Assembly: GCA_020072805.1 (NCBI GenBank)
Contig: JAIQGC010000024.1
Location: forward strand, 47,577 to 111,576
Source: Terriglobia bacterium
Lineage (GTDB): Bacteria > Acidobacteriota > Terriglobia > Acidiferrales > UBA7541
Direction of reading: 5' to 3'
Length of the DNA stretch: 64,000 bases
The translations under genes and the position numbers were made by a program. A model generated the notes under the pieces. That model was not told the DNA's origin, made no database searches, and worked only from the letters and a program-made list of their open reading frames with translations. The first letter of the stretch is position 1, and the number at the start of each line of letters is the position of its first letter. Positions 55,793 through 64,000 of the stretch are shown piece after piece.

Positions 55793-57253
55793 ATGCGCGG
55801 CATCCTTACCAGCCGTTTACCCGGCTTTGTCGTCGCTTTGGGGACTGTAGCAGCGATCACCTTCCTCTGCTACAGGACCGCTCACGTCAACGCGACGACC
55901 GTTGCGCTGATCTTCCTGCTGGCTATTTTAGCAGTCTCTACGGTTTGGGGCATCCTTGTTTCCGTGGTGATGTCTCTCGCGGCGGTCTTCGCGTTCAACT
56001 TCTTCTTCATGCCTCCCGTCCTGACGCTCACCATTGCTGACCCCCAGAACTGGGTGGCCCTGTTCGCCTTTCTGGTCACTGCCGTCATTGGCAGTCATCT
56101 TTCCTCCAAGGCCCGGAACCAGGCCGAGGAAGCAGACCGGCGCCGGCGCGAGATCGAGAAGCTATACGAATTCAGCCAAAGATTGCTCAGCGCCGGGAAC
56201 GTCATCGAACTCATGAATGCCATTCCGCGCCAAGTCGTGGAATCCTTTGAAGTGGGCGCCGCCGCGCTGTTTTTGACGGAAAAGCAAAAGGTATACCGTT
56301 CGGGCCTGCTGATTCCTCAACTGGATGCGGAGAAGCTGAAGGCCGTGGTTGCCCGCGAAGAGTTACAGGTAGATGAAACACAGAGTCTGTGTTTCGTCCC
56401 CGTCCGTCTGGGTGTGCGCGTCATCGGCTGCCTGGGGATTTCCGGCCAAATCCTTTCCCGGCAGTCCCTGGAAGCGCTCGGCACACTTATCGCCGTCGGC
56501 ATTGAGAGGGCCCGGGCCATCGAGCAACTGGGCAAGACCGAGGCCTCCCGCGAGGGAGAGCGGTTGAAGTCAGCCTTGCTGGACTCCATTACCCACGACT
56601 TCCGGACTCCGCTCACTTCGATCAAAGCTTCGGTAACGAGCTTGCTCTCGGACTCCCGCCTGGATGCGGCGCACCGGACGGAACTACTCACGATCATTGA
56701 GGAAGAGACCAACCGGCTGAATGCCTTGATCGGAGAAGCGGCCGAGATGGCCCGCCTGGAGGCTGGGGAACTTAAGCTGGACTTGCAACCTCACCCCATT
56801 TCCGAGCTGGTCTCCGCTGCTCTCGAACAGTGCAAGGGATTGCTTGGCAACCGGCCTGTACAGATTCAAATGCCGGAGAACCTCCCTTCCGTGCGCGCGG
56901 ACATGAACAGCGCGAAGCAGATTCTGGTCCAGCTGCTGACGAACGCTCACAACTATTCGCCTTCGGAACTCCCGATCACGATCAGTGCGGAGGCGAACGG
57001 CAATTTCGTGGTGTCGAGCGTGGCCGACCGGGGGCCCGGAATTGAAGAGATGGAGCTCGGATTGATCTTCGACAAATTTTACCGCGGCAAAGACCAGCGA
57101 TACCGCGTGCATGGAACGGGGATGGGCTTGCCGATCGCGAAGGCTATCGTAGAAGCCCATGGCGGCACAATTAGCGTCGTCAGCCAACTGGGACACGGCT
57201 GCGTATTTTCCTTTAGCTTGCCCGTAAACCATAGCCAAAGCAGGCGGCAATGA
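55793..57253 (+). CDS. kdpD-C: KdpD C-terminal half: DUF4118, GAF, HisKA, HATPase
   Basis: Hydrophobic N-terminus, DSITHDFRTPLTSIKASV H-box, VADRGPGIEEMELGLIFDKFYRG, GTGMGLPIAKAIVEAHGG. Confidence 0.9.
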   Translation: MRGILTSRLPGFVVALGTVAAITFLCYRTAHVNATTVALIFLLAILAVSTVWGILVSVVMSLAAVFAFNFFFMPPVLTLTIADPQNWVALFAFLVTAVIGSHLSSKARNQAEEADRRRREIEKLYEFSQRLLSAGNVIELMNAIPRQVVESFEVGAAALFLTEKQKVYRSGLLIPQLDAEKLKAVVAREELQVDETQSLCFVPVRLGVRVIGCLGISGQILSRQSLEALGTLIAVGIERARAIEQLGKTEASREGERLKSALLDSITHDFRTPLTSIKASVTSLLSDSRLDAAHRTELLTIIEEETNRLNALIGEAAEMARLEAGELKLDLQPHPISELVSAALEQCKGLLGNRPVQIQMPENLPSVRADMNSAKQILVQLLTNAHNYSPSELPITISAEANGNFVVSSVADRGPGIEEMELGLIFDKFYRGKDQRYRVHGTGMGLPIAKAIVEAHGGTISVVSQLGHGCVFSFSLPVNHSQSRRQ

Positions 57254-57960
57254 GTTCCGCGAATATTCTGGTGGTTGACGATGAGCCCCAGATTCGGCGG
57301 GTGATGCGCACCACCCTGTCGAGTCAGGGTTACACCATCATGGAAGCGCGCAGCGGTGAAGAGGCCCTGGAACTGTTCGGGAGCGAGCGGCCCGATCTGG
57401 TTCTGCTTGACGTGAATATGCCGGGTATGGGCGGGCTGGCCGCCTGCCGGGAAATCCGAGAACGCTCCGACGTCCCCATCATCATTCTTACGGTCCGCAA
57501 TACGGAAAAGGACAAGGTGCAGGCACTCGACGCGGGAGCGGACGACTATGTCGTGAAGCCCTTCGGGATCCAGGAACTTCTCGCGCGCATCCGCGCCGCT
57601 CTCCGCCGCACGTCTGTCGCGGAGCCCCTGGCTCCGGTCGATTCGCCCGAGCTTCACATTGATTTTGAGAGCCGGAAGGTCCTCGTCCAAGGGCAGCCGG
57701 TCCGGCTGACACCCAAGGAGTTTGGCCTGCTGCAGCAACTGGCCGCCAATTCAGGCAAGCCCATTTCGCACCGCACTTTGCTGCAAGCCGTCTGGGGGCC
57801 GGACTACGGAGAGGAAACTGAATACCTTCGCGTGTTCATTAATCAGCTTCGCAAGAAAATCGAGCCTGATCCGCGCCACCCTCGCTATATTTGCACCGAA
57901 CCCTGGGTCGGCTACCGCTTTGAATTGCCCCGGCCCAGCTCCGCAAAAACTCGCCGTTGA
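57250..57960 (+). CDS. kdpE: OmpR-family response regulator KdpE
   Basis: VDDEPQIRRVMRTTLSSQGY, LVLLDVNMPG, ADDYVVKPFGIQELLARIRAALRR, winged-helix C-terminus; overlaps the kinase gene. Confidence 0.93.
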   Translation: MSSANILVVDDEPQIRRVMRTTLSSQGYTIMEARSGEEALELFGSERPDLVLLDVNMPGMGGLAACREIRERSDVPIIILTVRNTEKDKVQALDAGADDYVVKPFGIQELLARIRAALRRTSVAEPLAPVDSPELHIDFESRKVLVQGQPVRLTPKEFGLLQQLAANSGKPISHRTLLQAVWGPDYGEETEYLRVFINQLRKKIEPDPRHPRYICTEPWVGYRFELPRPSSAKTRR

Positions 57961-57973
57961 TTGAGATGCTTCC

Positions 57974-58546
57974 TTAGTGAAGAGGGGGATGCTGATCCAA
58001 GTCGAGATTCAGCTCCAGCACGTTTACGCGTGGCTCGCCAAGAAATCCCAGATCGCGATCTTTTGTATATTTCTTCACTAAACCACGCACCTCGTCCTCG
58101 TGAATACCGCGGGCCCTGGCCACGCGCGGTATCTGGAACTCCGCTGCCGCGGGAGAGATGTCCGGGTCCAGCCCGGATCCCGATGTCGTCACCAGATCCA
58201 CGGGAATCGACGCACCTGGATTCTCGCTTTGAAGCTTTTGCACGTCGCCTTTCACTCGCTCCAGCAGAGCCTTGTTCGTGGGCGCCAGATTCGAGCCACC
58301 GCTGGCCGTGGGATCATATCCGGTTCCGGCTGCGGACGGGCGCGGATGAAAGTAGCCGGGGCCGGTGAAGGCCTGCCCGATGATTCTCGAGCCTACGAGT
58401 TTGCCGTCCTTTTCGACCAGTTGCCCGTTCGCCCGCTCGCGAAAGAAAAGCTGCGCCAGGCCCGTGACTCCGAGCGGGTAGATCAGCCCAAAGATCATGG
58501 TTGTCACCAGCGTGAACCAAACGGCGATGATCAGGTTCTTTTTCAT
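57974..58546 (-). CDS. kdpC: Potassium-transporting ATPase KdpC
   Basis: LVGSRIIGQAFTGPGYFHPRPSAAG, DLVTTSGSGLDPDISPAAAEFQIPRVARARG. Confidence 0.95.
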   Translation of the reverse strand: MKKNLIIAVWFTLVTTMIFGLIYPLGVTGLAQLFFRERANGQLVEKDGKLVGSRIIGQAFTGPGYFHPRPSAAGTGYDPTASGGSNLAPTNKALLERVKGDVQKLQSENPGASIPVDLVTTSGSGLDPDISPAAAEFQIPRVARARGIHEDEVRGLVKKYTKDRDLGFLGEPRVNVLELNLDLDQHPPLH

Positions 58547-58555
58547 GAGTTCCTC

Positions 58556-60610
58556 TCAGACAATCCCGGCGTACGTGAGCAGCACGTCAATGAGCTTGAT
58601 CCCGAAGAACGGGGCGATCACTCCGCCGGCGCCATACAGCAGCAGATTGCGGCGGAGCAGCGCCGCGGCCCCTACCGGCCGGTAGCGCACGCCGCGCAGA
58701 GCCAGCGGAACCAAAGCAATGATGATCAGCGCGTTGAAAATAACTGCCGACAGAATTGCGGACTCCGGAGTGCGGAGCCGCATGATATTCAGAATACCGA
58801 GCTGCGGAAATGCGCCGGCGAACATCGCGGGAATGATGGCGAAGTACTTGGCCACATCATTCGCAACCGAAAACGTGGTCAGCGCGCCGCGAGTAATCAG
58901 AAGTTGCTTGCCAATTTCCACGATTTCGATGAGCTTGGTCGGGTTGGAGTCGAGGTCCACCATGTTGCCGGCTTCTTTCGCCGCTTGCGTGCCGGTATTC
59001 ATGGCAACTCCCACGTCGGCCTGTGCAAGCGCCGGAGCGTCGTTGGTGCCGTCGCCGGTCATGGCCACCAGTTTTCCCTTCGCTTGCTCTTTGCGAATGA
59101 GCGCCATCTTGTCTTCCGGCTTGGCTTCGGCGAGAAAATCGTCCACGCCCGCTTCCCGGGCGATCGCCGCCGCAGTTAGCGGATTGTCCCCGGTGATCAT
59201 CATCGTGCGAATGCCCATGGCCCGGAGGTGATCGAATCTTTCACGCATCCCGCCTTTAACCACATCCGTCAGAGCGATGGCGCCCAGCACGCGGCGGTCC
59301 TGTGAAACAAGCAGCGGAGTCCCGCCGGCATTGGAGATGTCCTTGACGATCTCCAGAATCTCGGCAGGCACCTCCTGGCCCCTCTCCGCGACGTATTTCG
59401 CAATGGTTTCCGGAGCCCCTTTGCGAATTTCGTGGACGTCCATGTCCACGCCGGACATGCGCGTCTGCGCCGAAAATGGAATAAACGTGGGATTGTGCGC
59501 CGCCAGCTCACGGCCGCGCAGCCCGTATTTTTCCTTAACCAGGACGACAATGGAACGCCCCTCGGGCGTTTCATCCGCTAAGGATGCCAGTTGTGCCGCG
59601 CTGGCCAGCTCTACCTCCGTGATATTCGGGCAAGGGTGCAGCGCCGTCGCCTGACGGTTGCCCAGCGTAATCGTCCCGGTTTTATCCAACAAAAGTACGT
59701 CCACGTCTCCCGACGCCTCGACGGCGCGTCCGGACATCGCGATGACATTTCTCTGAATCAGGCGGTCCATGCCCGCGATGCCTATCGCGGACAGCAGCCC
59801 GCCGATCGTCGTCGGAATCAGACAGACAAGGAGAGAAACAAGGACAAAGATGCTCTGCGGCGCGCCGGCATAGATGGCAAACGGCTGCAAGGTCACGACG
59901 GCGAGCAGGAAGATGATGGTCAACCCCGCCAGAAGGATATTGAGCGCGATCTCGTTGGGTGTTTTCTGCCGGGATGCGCCCTCGACAAGGTGAATCATAC
60001 GGTCGAGAAACGTCTCACCGGGATTTGAAGTGATGCGCACCCGGATCTCATCCGAGAGCACGCGCGTGCCCCCGGTAACCGCCGAGCGGTCTCCGCCGGA
60101 CTCGCGGATCACCGGCGCGGACTCCCCGGTAATCGCGGACTCGTCCACCGAGGCCACGCCCTCGATCACCTCCCCGTCTCCCGGAATGAATTCTCCGGCG
60201 CACACCAGAACCTCATCTCCGGCACGCAGCGCCGAACTCACGATGACCTCCGTGGAACCGTCCGGCAGCAAACGGCGCGCTTCCGTCTCTGCCCGGGCTT
60301 TGCGCAGAGTCTCCGCCTGCGCCTTGCCGCGCCCCTCCGCCATGGCCTCGGCAAAATTCGCAAACAGCACGGTAAACCATAACCACAGACTGATCTGCAG
60401 GCCGAAACCGATCTGTCCCGCGTGATGAACGGCATTCCACACGAGTTGCACCGTGGTCAGTACGGCACCAACCTCCACCACAAACATAACGGGGTTCTTG
60501 ACAATCGTCCGGGGGTCCAACTTTACAAAGGAGTCCACTACTGCCCCAGAAAGAATCTTCCTGTCCCCAAACGACTTTTTTCTGATTTGACCGGCTGAAC
60601 TCATAAACAC
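58556..60610 (-). CDS. kdpB: Potassium-transporting P-type ATPase KdpB
   Basis: [78 protein letters not shown]. Confidence 0.97.
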   Translation of the reverse strand: MFMSSAGQIRKKSFGDRKILSGAVVDSFVKLDPRTIVKNPVMFVVEVGAVLTTVQLVWNAVHHAGQIGFGLQISLWLWFTVLFANFAEAMAEGRGKAQAETLRKARAETEARRLLPDGSTEVIVSSALRAGDEVLVCAGEFIPGDGEVIEGVASVDESAITGESAPVIRESGGDRSAVTGGTRVLSDEIRVRITSNPGETFLDRMIHLVEGASRQKTPNEIALNILLAGLTIIFLLAVVTLQPFAIYAGAPQSIFVLVSLLVCLIPTTIGGLLSAIGIAGMDRLIQRNVIAMSGRAVEASGDVDVLLLDKTGTITLGNRQATALHPCPNITEVELASAAQLASLADETPEGRSIVVLVKEKYGLRGRELAAHNPTFIPFSAQTRMSGVDMDVHEIRKGAPETIAKYVAERGQEVPAEILEIVKDISNAGGTPLLVSQDRRVLGAIALTDVVKGGMRERFDHLRAMGIRTMMITGDNPLTAAAIAREAGVDDFLAEAKPEDKMALIRKEQAKGKLVAMTGDGTNDAPALAQADVGVAMNTGTQAAKEAGNMVDLDSNPTKLIEIVEIGKQLLITRGALTTFSVANDVAKYFAIIPAMFAGAFPQLGILNIMRLRTPESAILSAVIFNALIIIALVPLALRGVRYRPVGAAALLRRNLLLYGAGGVIAPFFGIKLIDVLLTYAGIV

Positions 60611-60611
60611 C

Positions 60612-62384
60612 TCAGAAAGATTTTCCTGCGAGCATCAGCAGGTGTTCGAGAATCGGCCCCAGACTAAGAGCCGGGAAAAAGGTAAGAGCACCCACGATCA
60701 GAATCGTGGAAACGAGCAAACTCGCAAACAATCCGCCTGTTACGGGAAATGTCCCAGCCGACTCGGGAACAATCTTCTTCTTGGCCAGGTTTCCGGCTAT
60801 GGCCAGCACGGGAATGACCATGAAGAACCGCCCGAGCAATTGGGCGATGGCCGTGGAAGTGTTGTACCACATGGTATTGGCGTTCAGACCGGCGAACGCC
60901 GAGCCATTGTTGCCGGCGGAGGAGACATAGGCGTAGAGCACCTGGGAAAGCCCGTGCGGTCCCGGGTTCGAAATACTGGAAGTGCCAAAAGGCTTCACCA
61001 CGGCGATTGCCGAGAAGCCCAGAATGGTAAACGTCAAGATGAGAATCGCCAGCATGGCCATCTTCACGTCGTAGGATTCGATCTTCTTCCCCAAGTACTC
61101 CGGAGTTCGGCCCACCATCAGCCCGGCGATGAACACCGCGAGGATCACAAACACCACGATCCCGTAGAGCCCGGCTCCGACGCCGCCGAAGACAACCTCT
61201 CCCAGCATGATGTTGATCAAAGGGACCATGCCGCCAAGCGGCGTGAACGAATCATGCATGCTGTTCACGGCGCCGCAGCTCGCGTCGGTCGTCACCGTCG
61301 CGAACAGCGCGGAGTTCGCAATTCCGAAACGCACCTCTTTCCCTTCCATGTTCCCGCCAGATTGCAGCGCGCTCGCCCGCTGATCCGTGCCGGCCAAAAG
61401 TGGATTGCCTCTAGCCTCCGCCCAGTACACTGTCGTCACACCGACAAAAAACAAAAATGCCATCGCGGCCCACACGGCCCAGCCATGCCGCTGCGACCCC
61501 GTCATGCGGCCCAGTGTGTACGTGAGACCGGAGGGAATCGCGAAAATCAGCACGATCTGGAAAAAGTTCGAGAATGGCGTGGGATTTTCGAAAGGGTGTG
61601 CACTGTTGGCGTTGAAGAATCCGCCGCCATTCGTGCCGAATTCCTTGATGGCTTCCTGCGAGGCCACGGGGCCCTGCGCAATCACCTGTTGCGTCACCGT
61701 TTGTGTCGTGGTCTTACCGTCCGGGCCGGTCACCTGCACGGTCTGCGGTTCGATCAGTTGCACGGTGGCGTAGGGCTTCAGATTCTGTACGACCCCCTGA
61801 GACACGAACACCAGCGAGCTCACCAGGCAAATGGGCAGCAGAACCCACATTAGACAGCGCGTGGCATCCACCCAGAAGTTTCCGAGCTTGTCCGTTTCCT
61901 TGCGGGCGATGCCGCGAATGACCACGATGGCCAGAACGATACCGACAGCCGCCGAGGCGAAGTTGTGGTACGCCAGCCCCGCCATCTGCGTGAGATAGCT
62001 CATCGTGGACTCGCCACTGTAGGCCTGCCAGTTCGTATTCGTCGTGAACGAGGCCGCTGTGCCAAACGCCAGGCCTGGTTCCACATTGGGAAAATTCTGC
62101 GGGTTGAGCGGCAGCCACTTCTGCGTGCGCTCGATGAGATAGAGAAGCGCCATGGAGACGCCGCTAAACAGAAGCATGGCCATGGCGTACTCCGTCCAGC
62201 GCATCTCGTGCTTCTCGTCCACGCCGGTCAGCCGGTATACGATTCTTTCGACCGGCCGCAGGATCGGGTCGAGAAATGTCTTTTCCCGGTTGAATACTCG
62301 CGTCATGAAGATGCCGAGCGGCTTGGTGAGCAGAACAATCACCAGAAGGTAGAACGCAATTTGGAACCAGCCATTGGCCGTCAT
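60612..62384 (-). CDS. kdpA: Potassium-transporting ATPase KdpA
   Basis: [59 protein letters not shown]. Confidence 0.97.
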   Translation of the reverse strand: MTANGWFQIAFYLLVIVLLTKPLGIFMTRVFNREKTFLDPILRPVERIVYRLTGVDEKHEMRWTEYAMAMLLFSGVSMALLYLIERTQKWLPLNPQNFPNVEPGLAFGTAASFTTNTNWQAYSGESTMSYLTQMAGLAYHNFASAAVGIVLAIVVIRGIARKETDKLGNFWVDATRCLMWVLLPICLVSSLVFVSQGVVQNLKPYATVQLIEPQTVQVTGPDGKTTTQTVTQQVIAQGPVASQEAIKEFGTNGGGFFNANSAHPFENPTPFSNFFQIVLIFAIPSGLTYTLGRMTGSQRHGWAVWAAMAFLFFVGVTTVYWAEARGNPLLAGTDQRASALQSGGNMEGKEVRFGIANSALFATVTTDASCGAVNSMHDSFTPLGGMVPLINIMLGEVVFGGVGAGLYGIVVFVILAVFIAGLMVGRTPEYLGKKIESYDVKMAMLAILILTFTILGFSAIAVVKPFGTSSISNPGPHGLSQVLYAYVSSAGNNGSAFAGLNANTMWYNTSTAIAQLLGRFFMVIPVLAIAGNLAKKKIVPESAGTFPVTGGLFASLLVSTILIVGALTFFPALSLGPILEHLLMLAGKSF

Positions 62385-62386
62385 GA

Positions 62387-62476
62387 TCAGAACTCCTCCG
62401 CCTTCAGCAGGGCATAGAGCAAATACCCAAAGAGAAGGACACAAATGATCAGCAACACCGCATTCCCTGTATTCAT
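62387..62476 (-). CDS. kdpF: KdpF-like 29-aa membrane peptide
   Basis: Hand translation [29 protein letters not shown]; immediately upstream of kdpA. Confidence 0.85.
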   Translation of the reverse strand: MNTGNAVLLIICVLLFGYLLYALLKAEEF

Positions 62477-62486
62477 AGGCTCGCTC

Positions 62487-62573
62487 CTACCTCAGCCGTT
62501 CGCATGCGCGAACGTAGAGAATGGCTACTCCGACAAACAGCGCCGTCGCGGCGATGAAAATGACGTCTAGCAT
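62487..62573 (-). CDS. Second 28-aa single-TM microprotein upstream of kdpF
   Basis: Hand translation MLDVIFIAATALFVGVAILYVRACERLR; SD-like aggaaga upstream. Confidence 0.65.
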   Translation of the reverse strand: MLDVIFIAATALFVGVAILYVRACERLR

Positions 62574-62616
62574 GATTCTTCCTCTCTTCCGCCTGAATCA
62601 TCCGGCAGTTGATGCT

Positions 62617-64000
62617 CTACCACGATCCCTGCTTCTGTCCCCACCACCAGACCAGGCCCACGGTCGCTGTGTTCTGTTCCTTCTTTAATTGGCCGGGCGT
62701 TTCTGTCAGGAAGAACGCCTGGTTGGAGAAATCTCGCCGCCATTCAAAACGCGTCAGGAAACCGTCGGCCAGTTTGTATTCGTAAGTAAGAGTAGTCTCT
62801 TTTAGGGCCTGGGTAACTCCACTGAACATCCCGCCACGATCCGACAAATATTCGGCACGAGCCGCGACCCCCGATTTCCGGATGAACTGATAATGCACGT
62901 ACGCCGCACCTCCGCTGACATGCGCGGGCGCTGAAGTTTCAAATTGCCGGTTGATGACGTAATCCGCCTCACCTACGAGTGTGAGCTTCGGTGACGCATT
63001 CCAGCAGATATAGGTATCCAGAAGGTGGAACCGGCCGTCAGGCGTCGGCACAATGGGCGTCGTGGAAAGACCGGGCTGGGTTGGGAGCGCAGGAAATCCC
63101 GGATTCAGCGCGGGTTGCAGGTCCCGCTGCTCCCTTCCGATGTGATAGATGAAATTCCACTGTACGGTTTTCGCGGGCTTGACGATCACCTGAACAACTT
63201 GCGACTTGAAGCCATTAAAGTCTTCTGTTTGCTGTACCCCGTTTATGAGCCAGTAGCTCAGCGTCAGTTTATCGTTGACGGTATACGTATTTCGGAAACC
63301 CATGTGATAAAACGGCAGGAAATTGAAGAAGTACGCCCGCGAATAGTTGAATTGATCCTTGGAATAGTTACCTTCGTAGCCCATCGCGCTGGCAAACTTC
63401 CCAAAATCAATGGTGAGCCCTTTCCCGATGGGAGCCACGTAGGTTCCGTAGGCTTGAAAAACAGGACGGTAGACCTGAGGCCGTGGTTCGTTTGCAGCAT
63501 TCCCCTGCAAAGTCTCCGTCGCTTGTCCATATTGAAGGTCCATCCGGGCTCCAAATCGCCTGCCGGCTGTCGGGTCTGCTGCTCGCTCAAGAATCACCGT
63601 CGCCTGATTCAGACTGAAGCTGTTGCTGCTGACGTCATAGGGGCGGAGCAGATTCACACGACCGATGGGCCGGTTGAAATTGTAGGCATAATAGCCATCG
63701 ATTGTGAGGTTCAGTGTGGCCCCCTGAAGAAAATCGTTGGAACTGCGCTCTGAAGCAGTCGCCGCCGGAACGCCCGGTCCCGCCCCAGCGGCCTGGACGA
63801 CCGGCTTCAAATCCGTAGTTTCCGGAGCAGCAGAGGACGCATCGAGCGAGCGTTTCTGTTTCAACTGCTCTTCGAGACCGTTGATTCGCGTGGAGAGCTG
63901 CACAACGAGCCTCCGCAACTCATCGAGCTGTTTTTGAACAGCCTCCTGGCCCGCCGGAAACGCCGCAGGTGTAGCTTGTGTTTGCCCATGTGCAACCCCG
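62617..64000 (-). CDS. Putative beta-barrel porin with N-terminal coiled coil, partial at window edge
   Basis: GATLNLTIDGYYAYNFNRPIGRVNLLRPYDVSSNSFSLNQATVILERAADP, C-terminal TATVGLVWWWGQKQGSW; frame stays open past 63918 (...GVAHGQTQATPAAFPAGQEAVQKQLDELRRL). Confidence 0.8.
   Translation of the reverse strand, partial: GVAHGQTQATPAAFPAGQEAVQKQLDELRRLVVQLSTRINGLEEQLKQKRSLDASSAAPETTDLKPVVQAAGAGPGVPAATASERSSNDFLQGATLNLTIDGYYAYNFNRPIGRVNLLRPYDVSSNSFSLNQATVILERAADPTAGRRFGARMDLQYGQATETLQGNAANEPRPQVYRPVFQAYGTYVAPIGKGLTIDFGKFASAMGYEGNYSKDQFNYSRAYFFNFLPFYHMGFRNTYTVNDKLTLSYWLINGVQQTEDFNGFKSQVVQVIVKPAKTVQWNFIYHIGREQRDLQPALNPGFPALPTQPGLSTTPIVPTPDGRFHLLDTYICWNASPKLTLVGEADYVINRQFETSAPAHVSGGAAYVHYQFIRKSGVAARAEYLSDRGGMFSGVTQALKETTLTYEYKLADGFLTRFEWRRDFSNQAFFLTETPGQLKKEQNTATVGLVWWWGQKQGSW

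Noticed and set aside
1-64000. CRISPR array, rRNA, tRNA, prophage
   Set aside because: No regularly spaced direct repeats, no rRNA or cloverleaf sequence recognised, no phage genes seen by eye

Overview
Window of a GC-rich bacterial chromosome. The large Oar-like TonB-dependent receptor, the REP style and the gene content suggest an Acidobacteriota-like host, but this is inference. Protein-coding throughout; I saw no rRNA, tRNA or CRISPR array. Left part (0-13 kb): class III aminotransferase, APC permease, S9 peptidase, DUF4126 protein, Mg2+ P-type ATPase, TPR protein, gluconate-2-DH subunit 3-like protein plus GMC oxidoreductase. Centre (12-51 kb): an aromatic-compound catabolic island containing two PaaK-like CoA ligases, a benzoylformate decarboxylase-like ThDP enzyme, a 4-hydroxybenzoyl-CoA-type thioesterase, a thiolase, a four-gene acetophenone/acetone-carboxylase-like module (two HyuA-like, one small zinc-ribbon, one HyuB-like), a UROD-fold protein, an isochorismatase-family hydrolase, a TonB receptor, a PQQ/heme dehydrogenase, a lipoyl-domain/E1alpha/E1beta set, a PcaR-like IclR regulator, pcaHGBD-RAYT-pcaC, an aldehyde dehydrogenase, a MetE-like protein, a second IclR and an MFS transporter. 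Right part: GH2 glycosidase, a kdp locus with a split and divergently encoded KdpD plus two microproteins, and a partial porin. Main findings: (i) paired PcaR-box-like operators with fixed spacing (ATWWTCG-N10-CGAWWAT) in front of several separate loci, suggesting one IclR regulon linking the ketone-carboxylase module to the protocatechuate pathway; (ii) the Apc-like module with a UROD-like partner; (iii) a RAYT with a family of GTAG/GTGG REP hairpins, two of which supply gene stop codons; (iv) probable gene lesions (E1alpha frameshift, 5'-truncated ALDH, lipoyl gene without a normal start); (v) split KdpD and microproteins. All were read by eye with no searches run.
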